A DNA stretch of 64,000 bases, taken from Pseudomonas sp. H1h. Lineage in GTDB: Bacteria; Pseudomonadota; Gammaproteobacteria; Pseudomonadales; Pseudomonadaceae. The stretch covers positions 62,001 through 126,000 of the forward strand of contig NZ_AYMJ01000012.1 of the NCBI RefSeq assembly GCF_000633255.1, in the 5' to 3' direction. Both the position numbers and the translations under genes were made by a program. Shown piece after piece: positions 1-8,606 of this stretch (position 1 is its first letter; the number at the start of each line of letters is the position of its first letter). The notes below the pieces were generated by a model. It did not search any database, had not been told where the DNA came from, and saw only the letters and a list, made by a program, of their open reading frames with translations.

Positions 1-1
1 G

Positions 2-658
2 CTGCTCAAGCAGGCGCAGGGGCTGGGCATCAACCTGATCGACACCGCCCCGGCCTATGGCCGCAGCGAAGAACGCCTCGGCCCGCTGCTGCGCGGCCAG
101 CGTCAGGACTGGGTGATCGTCAGCAAGGTCGGTGAAGAGTTTGCCGACGGCCTGTCGCGCCATGACTTCAGCGCTGCGCATACGCGGATGTCGGTCGAGC
201 GCAGCCTGCAACGTCTTGAAACCGATTTTATCGATCTGGTGCTGGTGCACTCCGACGGCAACGACCTGGCGATTCTTGAGCATGAAGAGGTTTACGCTAC
301 GCTCGCCGCACTCAAGGCCGAGGGCAAGATTCGCGGCTTCGGCTTCTCCGGCAAAACCGTCGAAGGCGGCTTGAAAGCGCTGGAGCAAGGGGACTGCGCG
401 ATGGTCACCTACAATCTGAACGAACAGAACGAGAAGGCAGTCATTGACTATGCTGCTGCCCACGGCAAAGCCATCCTGGTGAAAAAAGCCCTGGCCAGCG
501 GACACGTGTGCCTGAGTCCGGGCGTGGACCCGGTGCGCGCCAGCTTCGAGCTGTTGTTCCAACAGCCCGGCGTTGCCAGTGCTATTGTCGGGACGATCAA
601 TCCGCTGCACCTCGCCCATAACGTTGCGACCGTTGCCCAGGTCCTTCGTGGTCACTGA
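2..658 (+). CDS. Aldo/keto reductase, 5' end cut by window edge
   Basis: The reading frame is open from base 2 to the TGA at 656-658, so the N-terminus lies outside the window. The visible part starts LLKQAQGLGINLIDTAPAYG, which is the family strand with the catalytic Asp and Tyr (DTAPAYGRSEERLG). It continues with the catalytic Lys region (VIVSKVGEEF) and with DLVLVHSDG, the usual His-containing strand. The family is NADPH-dependent oxidoreductases with a TIM-barrel fold acting on aldehydes or ketones; the substrate cannot be told from the sequence. The gene sits 31 bp upstream of an unknown gene on the same strand and may share its transcript. PAO1 has an aldo/keto reductase in the equivalent place (PA4992 region). 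Confidence 0.9.
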   Translation: MLKQAQGLGINLIDTAPAYGRSEERLGPLLRGQRQDWVIVSKVGEEFADGLSRHDFSAAHTRMSVERSLQRLETDFIDLVLVHSDGNDLAILEHEEVYATLAALKAEGKIRGFGFSGKTVEGGLKALEQGDCAMVTYNLNEQNEKAVIDYAAAHGKAILVKKALASGHVCLSPGVDPVRASFELLFQQPGVASAIVGTINPLHLAHNVATVAQVLRGH

Positions 659-689
659 CGCCGCCTCGCGGCCTTAAGCAGGAGCCGAC

Positions 690-1658
690 ATGCCGCGCAC
701 GCTCATCAGAAAGAACCCGAGCAACTTCAAGACCCTGCCGCTGTTCGTCGAAGCCTCGCCCGAAGGCCTGACCTATCAGAGCGTGGGCATGCCGCTGAAC
801 TTCGCCCAGACCTTGCAGCGACGCAAACCAGTGAGCGTGGCGGATGCCGAGCGTTTCGCGCTGGAGCTGGCCAACCTTGGGGTTTCGGTGCGCCTGACCC
901 TGCATTGGCAGAATCGCGACTACTGGGTGCTGGTGCGCCAACGCCGCCAGGATCGCGGTGACGTGGTGCTCAAACTGATTTCCGGTTACGTGCCGGCCCA
1001 TGAGCTGAACATCCCGCTGCACACCGCAATTCAGGAGATTGCCGAGGAGTGCCTGCTGGAAACCCCGGAAGGCTGGCTCGGCGGGCGCTTCAACGACACC
1101 TGGCTGCCGGCGCCCTACTCGTCCGCGCTGCATTATCGCGAGGCCCTGCCGTTTCGCCTGACGCCGCTGTCCGGCTCGGCGCGGCCGGTGCGCTGTGCCA
1201 ACCTGCAATTATTGGAGCGTCCACGGGCCTACGTGCATTTGCCCACCGCGTCGCTGCAACTGATCTATGACCTGCGCCTGGAAGTACCAAAAGAAGCCAA
1301 GTCGCTGAGCCTGTTTCATGTCGATGAGCGCCTGGAGGGCGATCAACTGGTCGCGCGTCTGGACCGCAAACGTCCGGATCTGTACCTGATGCCGTTGCAG
1401 GATGGCGAGCCGCTGGCTGAACTCTACACCTTGAAGAAAGGTCAGCTGTATCCGGCCGGCACGCGCGGTCTGTATCTGGCCGAAAGCTTTGCCAGACAGG
1501 ATGGCTGGCTGGTGCGCGAGGAGCGGATTCGCTGGAAGGACTGGCTGCGCCAGCAAGGCCTGACACCGCCGGAAAAGCCCACGGGACTGGCGCGGTTGCG
1601 CGGCAAGGCCAAGCAATTGCTGAAGAAGATCGTACCGCGCAAGAAAGTCAGTTCCTGA
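690..1658 (+). CDS. Conserved hypothetical protein with a degenerate Nudix-like segment
   Basis: This is a 322-residue soluble protein without signal peptide or membrane segment. AGGAG lies 8 bp before the ATG. I do not recognise a named family. Residues 99-122 resemble a Nudix box: G99, E105, then QEIAEECLL at 115-123 in place of REUxEExGU, with two extra residues in the spacer, Gln for Arg and Leu for the late Gly. Residue 91 onwards (DVVLKLISGY) would then be the preceding strand. The C-terminus is basic (KAKQLLKKIVPRKK). The gene lies directly downstream of the aldo/keto reductase and is convergent with hldE, sharing a terminator. Whether it hydrolyses anything is unknown; the Nudix match is my inference. 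Confidence 0.8.
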   Translation: MPRTLIRKNPSNFKTLPLFVEASPEGLTYQSVGMPLNFAQTLQRRKPVSVADAERFALELANLGVSVRLTLHWQNRDYWVLVRQRRQDRGDVVLKLISGYVPAHELNIPLHTAIQEIAEECLLETPEGWLGGRFNDTWLPAPYSSALHYREALPFRLTPLSGSARPVRCANLQLLERPRAYVHLPTASLQLIYDLRLEVPKEAKSLSLFHVDERLEGDQLVARLDRKRPDLYLMPLQDGEPLAELYTLKKGQLYPAGTRGLYLAESFARQDGWLVREERIRWKDWLRQQGLTPPEKPTGLARLRGKAKQLLKKIVPRKKVSS

Positions 1659-1662
1659 AACG

Positions 1663-1712
1663 AAAAAAAATCGCCCGAACGCAGGCCAGGGCCGCGTTCG
1701 GGCGATTTTTTT
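1663..1712. terminator. Bidirectional Rho-independent terminator between the 690-1658 gene and hldE
   Basis: A near-perfect inverted repeat has arms AATCGCCCGAACGC and GCGTTCGGGCGATT separated by 11 bases. An A run flanks the left side and a T run the right, so it can stop transcription from both convergent genes. Confidence 0.9.
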
Positions 1713-1720
1713 AGCGTGAA

Positions 1721-3142
1721 TCAGTGACCGCGGATTTTCTCCACGATCGCTGTCGTCGAGCTGTTTTCCACCAGCCCCAGCACTTTCACCGTGCCGCCGT
1801 ACGCCTTGACGATGTCCGCGCCGACCACTTGGTCGATGCCGTAGTCACCGCCTTTGACCAGTACGTCCGGCTTGACCTCGCGCAGCAGGTTTTCCGGAGT
1901 GCCTTCCGGGAAGCTGATCACCCAGTCCACCGCACCGAGGCCGGCGAGTACCGCCATGCGCCGGTCGACACTGTTGATCGGACGTCCCGGCCCTTTCAGG
2001 CGACTGACGGAGGCGTCATCGTTGATCGCCACGATCAGACGGTCGCCCTGCGCGCGCGCCTGCTCGAGGTAGGTCACGTGACCGGCATGCAGAATGTCGA
2101 AGCAGCCGTTGGTGAAGACGATGCGCTCGTTATGCGCGCGAGCATCGGCGACTGCCTGTACCAGTTGTTCGAGACCCAGCACGCCACGTTCCGAGCCTTC
2201 TTCGCGCTGGATCGCCCGGCGCAGTTCCGGCGCGCTGATCGCTGCGGTACCGAGCTTGCCGACCACAATGCCGGCTGCCAGGTTGGCCAGCGCCACCGCG
2301 TGCGGCAACTCTTCACCGGCAGCGATCGCCGCCGCCAGCGTGGAAATCACCGTATCACCAGCACCGGTCACGTCGAACACTTCACGGGCACGGGCCGGCA
2401 GGTGCAGCGCCGGATGCTCCGGGCGCAACAGGGTCATGCCGTGTTCGCCACGGGTCACCAGCAGCGCGCCGAGTTCGAGATCGTGCATCAGGGTCGCGCC
2501 CTTGCTCACCAGCTCGTGCTCATCGACGCAACCGCCGACGATGGCTTCGAATTCGCTGAGGTTCGGCGTGATCAGGCTGGCACCACGGTAGATCGAAAAG
2601 TCCTTGCCCTTGGGATCGGCCAGCACCGGAATGCCTTTGGCCCGGGCAGCCTGAATCAAGGCCTGATGGTTTTTCAACGCGCCTTTGCCGTAGTCGGACA
2701 GCACCAGCACCTTGATGCCTTCCAGCAGATCATCGACCTGCGAGGCCAGGGCCAGTGCATCGGTGGCAAACGGTTCTTCAAAGTCGATACGCAGCAATTG
2801 CTGGTGCCGGCTCATGACCCGCAGCTTGACGATGGTCGGCTGATGCGCAATGCGCTGGAACAGAGCACGCACGCCCGCCCCCTTGAGACTGTTGCTCAGG
2901 CTGTCGGCGGCTTCGTCATCACCGGTCACACCGACCAGGGACGCCGGCGCACCCAGCGCGGCAATGTTCAAGGCAACGTTGGCAGCACCGCCCGGGCGGT
3001 CTTCGATTTGCTCGACTTTTACGACCGGAACCGGCGCCTCAGGGGAAATCCGTGAGGTTCCACCATGCCAGTAACGGTCGAGCATGACATCGCCGACCAC
3101 CAAGACTGGGGCTTGATCGAATCGCGGCATGGACAACTTCAT
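1721..3142 (-). CDS. hldE: Bifunctional D-glycero-beta-D-manno-heptose-7-phosphate kinase / heptose-1-phosphate adenylyltransferase
   Basis: HldE (RfaE) makes ADP-heptose for the LPS inner core: the N-terminal ribokinase-like domain phosphorylates heptose-7-phosphate at C1 and the C-terminal nucleotidyltransferase domain adds AMP. The kinase half spans about residues 1-320, with GDVMLDRYW near the start, the PfkB signature DVTGAGDTV, and GGAANVALN. The second domain, about 340-473, has FTNGCFDILHAGHVTYL with the HxGH motif. The length of 473 residues is normal. I start at the ATG at 3142; an in-frame TTG at 3160 is less likely because family members begin MKLSMPRF. In PAO1 hldE lies next to msbA; here two sulfate-metabolism genes sit between them. 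Confidence 0.97.
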   Translation of the reverse strand: MKLSMPRFDQAPVLVVGDVMLDRYWHGGTSRISPEAPVPVVKVEQIEDRPGGAANVALNIAALGAPASLVGVTGDDEAADSLSNSLKGAGVRALFQRIAHQPTIVKLRVMSRHQQLLRIDFEEPFATDALALASQVDDLLEGIKVLVLSDYGKGALKNHQALIQAARAKGIPVLADPKGKDFSIYRGASLITPNLSEFEAIVGGCVDEHELVSKGATLMHDLELGALLVTRGEHGMTLLRPEHPALHLPARAREVFDVTGAGDTVISTLAAAIAAGEELPHAVALANLAAGIVVGKLGTAAISAPELRRAIQREEGSERGVLGLEQLVQAVADARAHNERIVFTNGCFDILHAGHVTYLEQARAQGDRLIVAINDDASVSRLKGPGRPINSVDRRMAVLAGLGAVDWVISFPEGTPENLLREVKPDVLVKGGDYGIDQVVGADIVKAYGGTVKVLGLVENSSTTAIVEKIRGH

Positions 3143-3244
3143 GGAGCAACCCACATACAAAATGAACAGGGGCGCGATATTAACACAGGGTTGGCGCAGG
3201 CTTGAGTGCAGCCTGCAACAGGATGAAACAGCTCAGTATTTTGC

Positions 3245-3856
3245 TTAATTTTTGAGCACCAGCGCCGCCAGTTGCTGGCAGGCTTCGGACAAGTCGAGGT
3301 CCTCGGTGTCGATCTGCCACTCGGCTGTCAGCGGCGGCTCGTAAGGACTGTCCACCCCCGTGAAATGCTTGATCCGCCCTTCCCGCACGGCCTGGTACAG
3401 ACCTTTTGGATCGCGCCTGGCACAGACGTCCAGCGAGGTACTGACATGCACCTCAATGAACTCATCCGGCGCAAACAGCCGGCGTGCGGCATCGCGTTCG
3501 GCGCGGAACGGCGAAATGGCCGCGACGATCACGATCAATCCCGCGTCGACCATCAGCCGCGCCACCTCCGCCATGCGCCGGGTGTTTTCCCGGCGGCAGG
3601 CGTCACTCATGCCCAGGTCACGGCACAGACCGTTGCGCACGTTGTCGCCATCGAGCAGAAAAGTGTGTCGACCGAACGCATGCAGGTGCAGCTCGAGGGC
3701 ATTGGCCAAGGTCGACTTGCCGGCTCCGGAGAACCCGGTCAGCCACAGGCAGCATGGGCGCTGCGCCTTGAGCGCAGCCCGGGCCTGGTGCGAGAGCGCC
3801 AGACCATAAGGCCGGATGGCGAGCGTCTGTACCACCCGTGACATGGACTCATTCAT
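3245..3856 (-). CDS. cysC: Adenylyl-sulfate (APS) kinase
   Basis: CysC phosphorylates APS to PAPS, the universal sulfate donor. The P-loop GFSGAGKSTLANAL is clear, followed by the family signatures LLDGDNVRNGLCRDLG, RRENTRRMAEVA and ISPFRAERDAAR. The length is about 203 residues from the ATG at 3856 (another ATG lies at 3844). Upstream in-frame codons overlap the sulfotransferase and lack similarity. The start overlaps the stop of the sulfotransferase by 8 bp, so the two are probably translated together. In Pseudomonas the assimilatory APS kinase is usually a domain fused to CysN, so this stand-alone copy next to a sulfotransferase and msbA/hldE most likely supplies PAPS for a surface modification rather than for cysteine synthesis (inference). 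Confidence 0.93.
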   Translation of the reverse strand: MNESMSRVVQTLAIRPYGLALSHQARAALKAQRPCCLWLTGFSGAGKSTLANALELHLHAFGRHTFLLDGDNVRNGLCRDLGMSDACRRENTRRMAEVARLMVDAGLIVIVAAISPFRAERDAARRLFAPDEFIEVHVSTSLDVCARRDPKGLYQAVREGRIKHFTGVDSPYEPPLTAEWQIDTEDLDLSEACQQLAALVLKN

Positions 3857-4553
3857 AACCGAGCAACTCGTAGTCACGCTGATAGACCCGACGCACCAGG
3901 CGCCGGGTGCGTACGCAACAGAACTCACGCACAGGCATCGATTGCCGCTCCCGCGAACTGTTGACGTGAGGCAACTGACTGTCCAGCCCCAACTGTGCGC
4001 AGACCAGACCAAAGTCGCGCGTCAGGTACTCCTGATAACCGACGAAATCCAGCGCCAGGTGACCGAGCGAATCAACGAGAAAGTCCGTCTGTGGCGCGAA
4101 GTGCAGTTGCCGGGCGATGGTTTCCGGGTGCAGCCAGCGTGCGACAAAATCGTCGAAATCGCGGTATTTACGCACCAGCTGCTGCGCCGGGTGGTCGCGC
4201 GCGCTCAACGCGTTGCCACGCAGAAAGGCATAGGCCGAATAGGCGCGCTCCAGCGGGTCGCGGACAAAGGCAAACTTGAAAGCGCTCGCGAACTGCGCGG
4301 GGAATTGTGCCTCGTACCAGTACAGCGGCAAATGTCCGGGACGCCAGCCGTCAAACATTGCCGTGCAGATGCTGCTGCCGGCGCATTTGGGGACGTGAAT
4401 GAACAGGCAGGAACGCTGCTGGAAGGCTTGGGGAAACGTCAGGTTGGCCGACATCGATTTGTTCACCACCTGACGATCGACCACCGACAGGCGCCCCAAC
4501 AGAAAGGCCCGCTGCGACTTGGGCAGCAGTTTCCAGAGATAGCGTTGCAGCAT
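3849..4553 (-). CDS. Sulfotransferase family 2 (carbohydrate sulfotransferase-like)
   Basis: A 234-residue protein. The 5'-phosphosulfate binding loop is IHVPKCAGSS at about residues 52-61, with Lys and Ser as the PAPS contacts. The 3'-phosphate loop is FVRDPLERAYSAY around residues 95-107, containing the conserved Arg and Ser. LPHVNSS near residue 200 fits the C-terminal motif of the HNK-1/heparan-type Golgi sulfotransferases. Bacterial relatives sulfate sugars, for example in Nod factors or cell-surface polysaccharides. It is co-translated with the APS kinase that makes its donor. Its position between msbA and hldE suggests an LPS-core or other envelope sugar as acceptor; the acceptor is inference. 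Confidence 0.85.
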   Translation of the reverse strand: MLQRYLWKLLPKSQRAFLLGRLSVVDRQVVNKSMSANLTFPQAFQQRSCLFIHVPKCAGSSICTAMFDGWRPGHLPLYWYEAQFPAQFASAFKFAFVRDPLERAYSAYAFLRGNALSARDHPAQQLVRKYRDFDDFVARWLHPETIARQLHFAPQTDFLVDSLGHLALDFVGYQEYLTRDFGLVCAQLGLDSQLPHVNSSRERQSMPVREFCCVRTRRLVRRVYQRDYELLGYE

Positions 4554-4680
4554 GAAAGCACCCGCGCGACGGGGATGGCCCCCTCGATGAAAGTCAGAGT
4601 TCGTTGAGGAACCTTAACAAGCGCGGTGCCCGGATTTATTCCGGTTTGGTCAAGAAGGGTAAAGGTCTGGATACAAACGA

Positions 4681-4772
4681 CTGTGGGAGCGAGCCTGCTC
4701 GCGAAGGCGTGTGCACATTCGACACGGATGTCGTCTGTTGCACCGCTTTCACGAGCAGGCTCGCTCCCACAG
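4681..4772. repeat. REP doublet (REPIN), 92 bp
   Basis: Two inverted copies of the Pseudomonas REP sequence (CTGTGGGAGCGAGCCTGCTC and its reverse complement) bound a roughly 38-base spacer. It lies between msbA and the sulfotransferase, both leftward. Confidence 0.92.
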
Positions 4773-4786
4773 GGTCAGGCCTGGAA

Positions 4787-6589
4787 TCAGGCGATGTCTT
4801 CGGCCGGAGTGTCCAGACCCATGGCGTTCAGGCGTGCGTAATAGCCGTTCTGGGCGAGCAACTCGTCGTGAGTACCGCGCTCGACGATCCGCCCCTGATC
4901 CATGACCAGAATCAGATCGGCCTTCTCGATCGTCGACAGACGGTGAGCGATCACCAGCGTGGTGCGGCCCTTCATCACTTGATCCAGCGCCGCCTGAATG
5001 TGCCGCTCGGATTCGGTATCGAGTGCCGAGGTGGCTTCGTCGAGAATCAGCAGCGGTGCATTCTTGAGCAGCGCACGGGCAATCGCCAGGCGCTGACGCT
5101 GACCACCGGAAAGCAGTACGCCGTTTTCGCCAACCTGAGTGTCCAGGCCTTGGGGAAGTTGCGAGATGAAGTCCATCGCATAAGCATCACGCGCGGCTTT
5201 CTCGATGTCTTCGCGGGGCGCGCCGGCCAGATCGCCATAAGCGATGTTGTTGGCCACGGTGTCGCTGAACAGGGTGACATGCTGGGTCACCTGGGCGATA
5301 TGGCGACGCAGGTTGAGCAGTTTGTACTGTTCGACTTCCACGTCATCGATAAGGATCTCGCCCTTGTCGTGGTGATAGAAGCGCGGAATCAGGTTGGCCA
5401 GCGTCGACTTGCCGCTGCCCGAGCGCCCCACCAATGCCACCATCTGCCCCGGTTGAACCGAGAAGCTGATGTTGTCGAGCACCTGACGTTCGGTGCCCGG
5501 GTAGGTGAAACTCAGGTTGCGTACATCCAGACGACCGCTGACCGAGTCACGCTCGACCGTACCGGTATCGACTTCGGGCTCGACGTCCAGTTGCTCGAAG
5601 ATGCTCTCGGCACCGGCCACACCTTTCTGAATGGTCGAGCTGACTTCCGACAATTGGCGAATCGGCTTGGGCAGCAGGCCCGCCAGGGTGATGTAGGCGA
5701 CCATGTCACCCGCCGAGGCGTCACCGCGCAGGAACAACACCAGGAACATCAGCACGGCCATGGCGGTGTAGATCACCAGTTGCAGCATCGGCGTATAGAT
5801 CGCACCAGTGCGAGTCATGCGCAGTTGCTTGTCGGTGTTACTTTGGCTGGCGTTGAGGAAGCGCTGTTCTTCGTAAGCCTCGCCGCCGAAGCTGCGTACC
5901 ACGCGATAGCCCTGGATGGTTTCCGAGGCCACGTGCGTGACGTCGCCCATCGCCAGCTGGATCTTCTTGCTCTGCTTGCGGAATTTCTTGCTCGCCGTGC
6001 GCACCATTACGGCGATGAGCGGCAGGATCGCAACCATCACCAGGGTCAGCTTCCAGTTCATGAACAACAGCGATGCGAACAGGAAGATCACCGTCATCCC
6101 TTCACGGATTACGACCTTGATCGCATCTGTTGCCGCCCCCGTGACCATGGTCACGTTGAAGGTGATACGCGAAATCAGATGACCGGAGTTATGCTTGTCG
6201 AAATAGCGGTTAGGCAGGACCAGCAGGTTGTTGAACAACTGCACCCGCAGGTCATGCACCAGGCCCAGGGAGACCTTGGCCAGGAAATAGTTGCCCAGAT
6301 AGGAGCCAAGCCCCTGCCAGGCGGCGATCAGGATGATCAGCAGCGGTACGGCCTGCAGCAGTTGCAGGTCACGCAGATACGGCACGCTGGGAAACAGCAC
6401 CGCTTCAGGGTTGGACAGGCCATCGACAAAGTACTTGAGGATGTAGCCGAGCATCGGCTGCGTCGAGGCGAAAATCAGAAAACCGACGATGCTGATCAGG
6501 AACAGACTGATGTACGGCCGGACATAGCCGAGCAGGCGGAAGTAGATTTTCAAGCTCGAAGGGCTTGCGGCTGGACTGGAGTCGGTCAT
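4787..6589 (-). CDS. msbA: Lipid A export ABC transporter, permease/ATPase
   Basis: MsbA flips lipid A-core from the inner to the outer leaflet of the inner membrane. It is a 600-residue half-transporter that works as a homodimer. The N-terminal ABC-membrane domain (about 25-320, six helices) includes YRVVRSFGGEAYEEQRFL. The ATPase domain has Walker A GRSGSGKST at about 386-394, the signature LSGGQRQRLAIARALL near 491 and Walker B LLILDEATSALD near 512. It is divergent from the ligase gene, with 154 bp between them. A REP doublet separates it from the downstream sulfotransferase, so read-through is possible but not shown. Confidence 0.97.
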   Translation of the reverse strand: MTDSSPAASPSSLKIYFRLLGYVRPYISLFLISIVGFLIFASTQPMLGYILKYFVDGLSNPEAVLFPSVPYLRDLQLLQAVPLLIILIAAWQGLGSYLGNYFLAKVSLGLVHDLRVQLFNNLLVLPNRYFDKHNSGHLISRITFNVTMVTGAATDAIKVVIREGMTVIFLFASLLFMNWKLTLVMVAILPLIAVMVRTASKKFRKQSKKIQLAMGDVTHVASETIQGYRVVRSFGGEAYEEQRFLNASQSNTDKQLRMTRTGAIYTPMLQLVIYTAMAVLMFLVLFLRGDASAGDMVAYITLAGLLPKPIRQLSEVSSTIQKGVAGAESIFEQLDVEPEVDTGTVERDSVSGRLDVRNLSFTYPGTERQVLDNISFSVQPGQMVALVGRSGSGKSTLANLIPRFYHHDKGEILIDDVEVEQYKLLNLRRHIAQVTQHVTLFSDTVANNIAYGDLAGAPREDIEKAARDAYAMDFISQLPQGLDTQVGENGVLLSGGQRQRLAIARALLKNAPLLILDEATSALDTESERHIQAALDQVMKGRTTLVIAHRLSTIEKADLILVMDQGRIVERGTHDELLAQNGYYARLNAMGLDTPAEDIA

Positions 6590-6743
6590 ATCACGCGAAA
6601 GTCGATAAAAAGGACGCTGACTTTAGCACAGCTTCTTCAGGGTTCTGGCAATCGGCGAAAGGCTGTTATTGTTAGGCATCTTTTTCCGTATCAAATAGCC
6701 ATCACTCGAATGGTCGATCAACCTCAGGAATGAATCTCACAGC

Positions 6744-8606
6744 ATGCAACTCAGCGGCTTCAGCAGTACGTCCAACCGGATTTTCGATTTCATCAGCCTG
6801 TGGATACTTCCCGCCGGCTATTTCCTGCTCCTGTGCGCGCTGTTCTTTTTGCCGGGCCGAAGCCTGCATCACAAGCTGTTTTACGGACTGTTCAGCATTC
6901 CGACATTGATCGCATTGTGCCTGCGCCCGCGCGAGCTCAGAGAGTTGCTGCGCGAGCCGATTTTCATCGCGGTTCTGCTGTTTGCGGCGTGGGCCTTGCT
7001 CAGTCTGTCCTGGGGACCGGGCGGTGAACCTTTCGGCGGAATGCTCAAGCCGCCACTGCATACCCTGCTGTTGTTCGCCGGCTGCTACCTGCTGGTGCGC
7101 TACCGCAGCGATATCCTTCAACCCTTGATGTTCGGCGCAGCGCTGGTCGCCCTGATTGCCACCACCATTTTCCTGTTCATGTTCGCCCGGGTCTATGAAC
7201 CGGGGATGCGCCTGATCGGCGGTGGCGCCTTCGACAATCCACTGCTCAGTTCGCACCTGTTCGGGTTCTTCAGTGCCTACTGGCTGAGCGTGACCATGAC
7301 CTGCAAACGCCGCCGGATGATGTGGCTCAGCGTGCCGGCGATGGCCATCATGTTCATGGCGGTGATCGGTACCGGCTCCAGAACCCCGCTGGTGGCGCTG
7401 ACCATGGCAGCACTGTGGCTGTGTTTCATTTGCTGGAACCGACGCTCGGTGGGGCTGCTGATCGCCCTGGCCTTGAGCGGTGTGACCGTTGTCATGCTGT
7501 TTGGGCAGATGATCACCGAGCGTGGCGACTCCTACCGCCTGGAAATCTGGCAGAAAGTGCTGCACATGATTGCTGATCATCCATGGATCGGTCACGGCTA
7601 CAGCGCCACCTTGGCCGTCGATCCCGGCAACGGTGTCAGCTTTCAGGAGCCGCACAGTTTTGTCTTGGGGGTTCTGTATTACGTCGGCATCATCGGCTTG
7701 CTGCCCTGGTTGTTTTTTCTGCTCTGGGGCCTGCTGAGCAGTTGGCGCCAGCGCGTGCAGCCCATGCTGATCATTGCCTCGACCTGGCTGGTGTTCGGTA
7801 TTGGTGCAGGACTGACCGAAGGCGGTGGAATCATCTCGCGGCCCAAGGAGCACTGGTTCCTGCTGTGGATCCCGCTGGCGCTGATCGCGGCGCTGAGCAT
7901 CAATCAGCGCGCGCGTCGCCTGTTGACCCTGCCGGTGCAAAAGCTCGCCGCGGCAGACCTTGAGCAATTGAGCCGCGAAGCGCAGATCATTGAAGAAGAC
8001 GGCCTCGGCCCGAAAGTCCTGCGCCTGAGCGACGGCAGCTTCCTCAAACTGTTCCGCCGACGCCGCTGGTACACCTCCGGCAGTTTCAATCCCTACTCCG
8101 AACGCTTCGCGGTCAACAGTGAACAATTGCGTCAGATGGGCATTCCGACCCCACCAGTATCGAATCTGTACCGCCTGGACGATGGCAGCAGCGCCGTGCA
8201 TTACTCACCATTGCCGGGCCACACCCTGCGTCAGGTGCTGCAGAGCATTACCGCCCCGGCGGTACGTCAGGCGTTGGTAGAGCGCTTTGGCAAATTCATG
8301 GCGCAACTGCACGAGAAAGGCGTGTATTTCCGCTCGCTGCATCTGGGCAATGTGCTGGTACTGGAAGATGGCGAATTCGGGCTGATTGATCTGGCCGACC
8401 TGCGTATCTACCCTACCCCGCTCAGTCTCTCCCTGCGCCAACGGAATTTGCGTCATATGCAACGTTACACTGTCGACAAACGCTGGTTGTTCGAGGATCA
8501 CCTCGATGCGTTGCTCCAGGGGTACGCCATGACGGCGTCTAAATCCGCGGTTGAAAATCTGCACAGGCAAGTGCTGGCCGGCAACACTGCGGCCCGAGTT
8601 CACTGA
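6744..8606 (+). CDS. O-antigen ligase fused to a C-terminal LPS-kinase-like (aminoglycoside phosphotransferase fold) domain
   Basis: A 620-residue fusion. Residues 1 to about 390 form a polytopic membrane domain of the WaaL/Wzy_C type, with roughly ten hydrophobic segments and the typical large periplasmic loop (YRLEIWQKVLHMIADHPWIG, then GYSA and EPHSFVLGVLYYVGIIG). This family transfers O-polysaccharide from undecaprenyl diphosphate to lipid A-core. Residues about 395-600 resemble an InaA/WaaP-type kinase. The expected catalytic loop HxDLHxxN reads FRSLHLGNVLV, so both the His and the catalytic Asp are replaced, although a metal-loop-like LIDLADLR follows. The domain may be a pseudokinase or use another chemistry. 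PAO1 has a plain WaaL of about 400 residues here. Its stop overlaps the start of the acyltransferase by one base (TGATG). Confidence 0.88.
   Translation: MQLSGFSSTSNRIFDFISLWILPAGYFLLLCALFFLPGRSLHHKLFYGLFSIPTLIALCLRPRELRELLREPIFIAVLLFAAWALLSLSWGPGGEPFGGMLKPPLHTLLLFAGCYLLVRYRSDILQPLMFGAALVALIATTIFLFMFARVYEPGMRLIGGGAFDNPLLSSHLFGFFSAYWLSVTMTCKRRRMMWLSVPAMAIMFMAVIGTGSRTPLVALTMAALWLCFICWNRRSVGLLIALALSGVTVVMLFGQMITERGDSYRLEIWQKVLHMIADHPWIGHGYSATLAVDPGNGVSFQEPHSFVLGVLYYVGIIGLLPWLFFLLWGLLSSWRQRVQPMLIIASTWLVFGIGAGLTEGGGIISRPKEHWFLLWIPLALIAALSINQRARRLLTLPVQKLAAADLEQLSREAQIIEEDGLGPKVLRLSDGSFLKLFRRRRWYTSGSFNPYSERFAVNSEQLRQMGIPTPPVSNLYRLDDGSSAVHYSPLPGHTLRQVLQSITAPAVRQALVERFGKFMAQLHEKGVYFRSLHLGNVLVLEDGEFGLIDLADLRIYPTPLSLSLRQRNLRHMQRYTVDKRWLFEDHLDALLQGYAMTASKSAVENLHRQVLAGNTAARVH

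Noticed and set aside
4604-6733. Long open frame antisense to msbA (709 codons)
   Set aside because: It runs through a REP doublet and the entire msbA gene and is rich in Gln, His and Arg without domain similarity.
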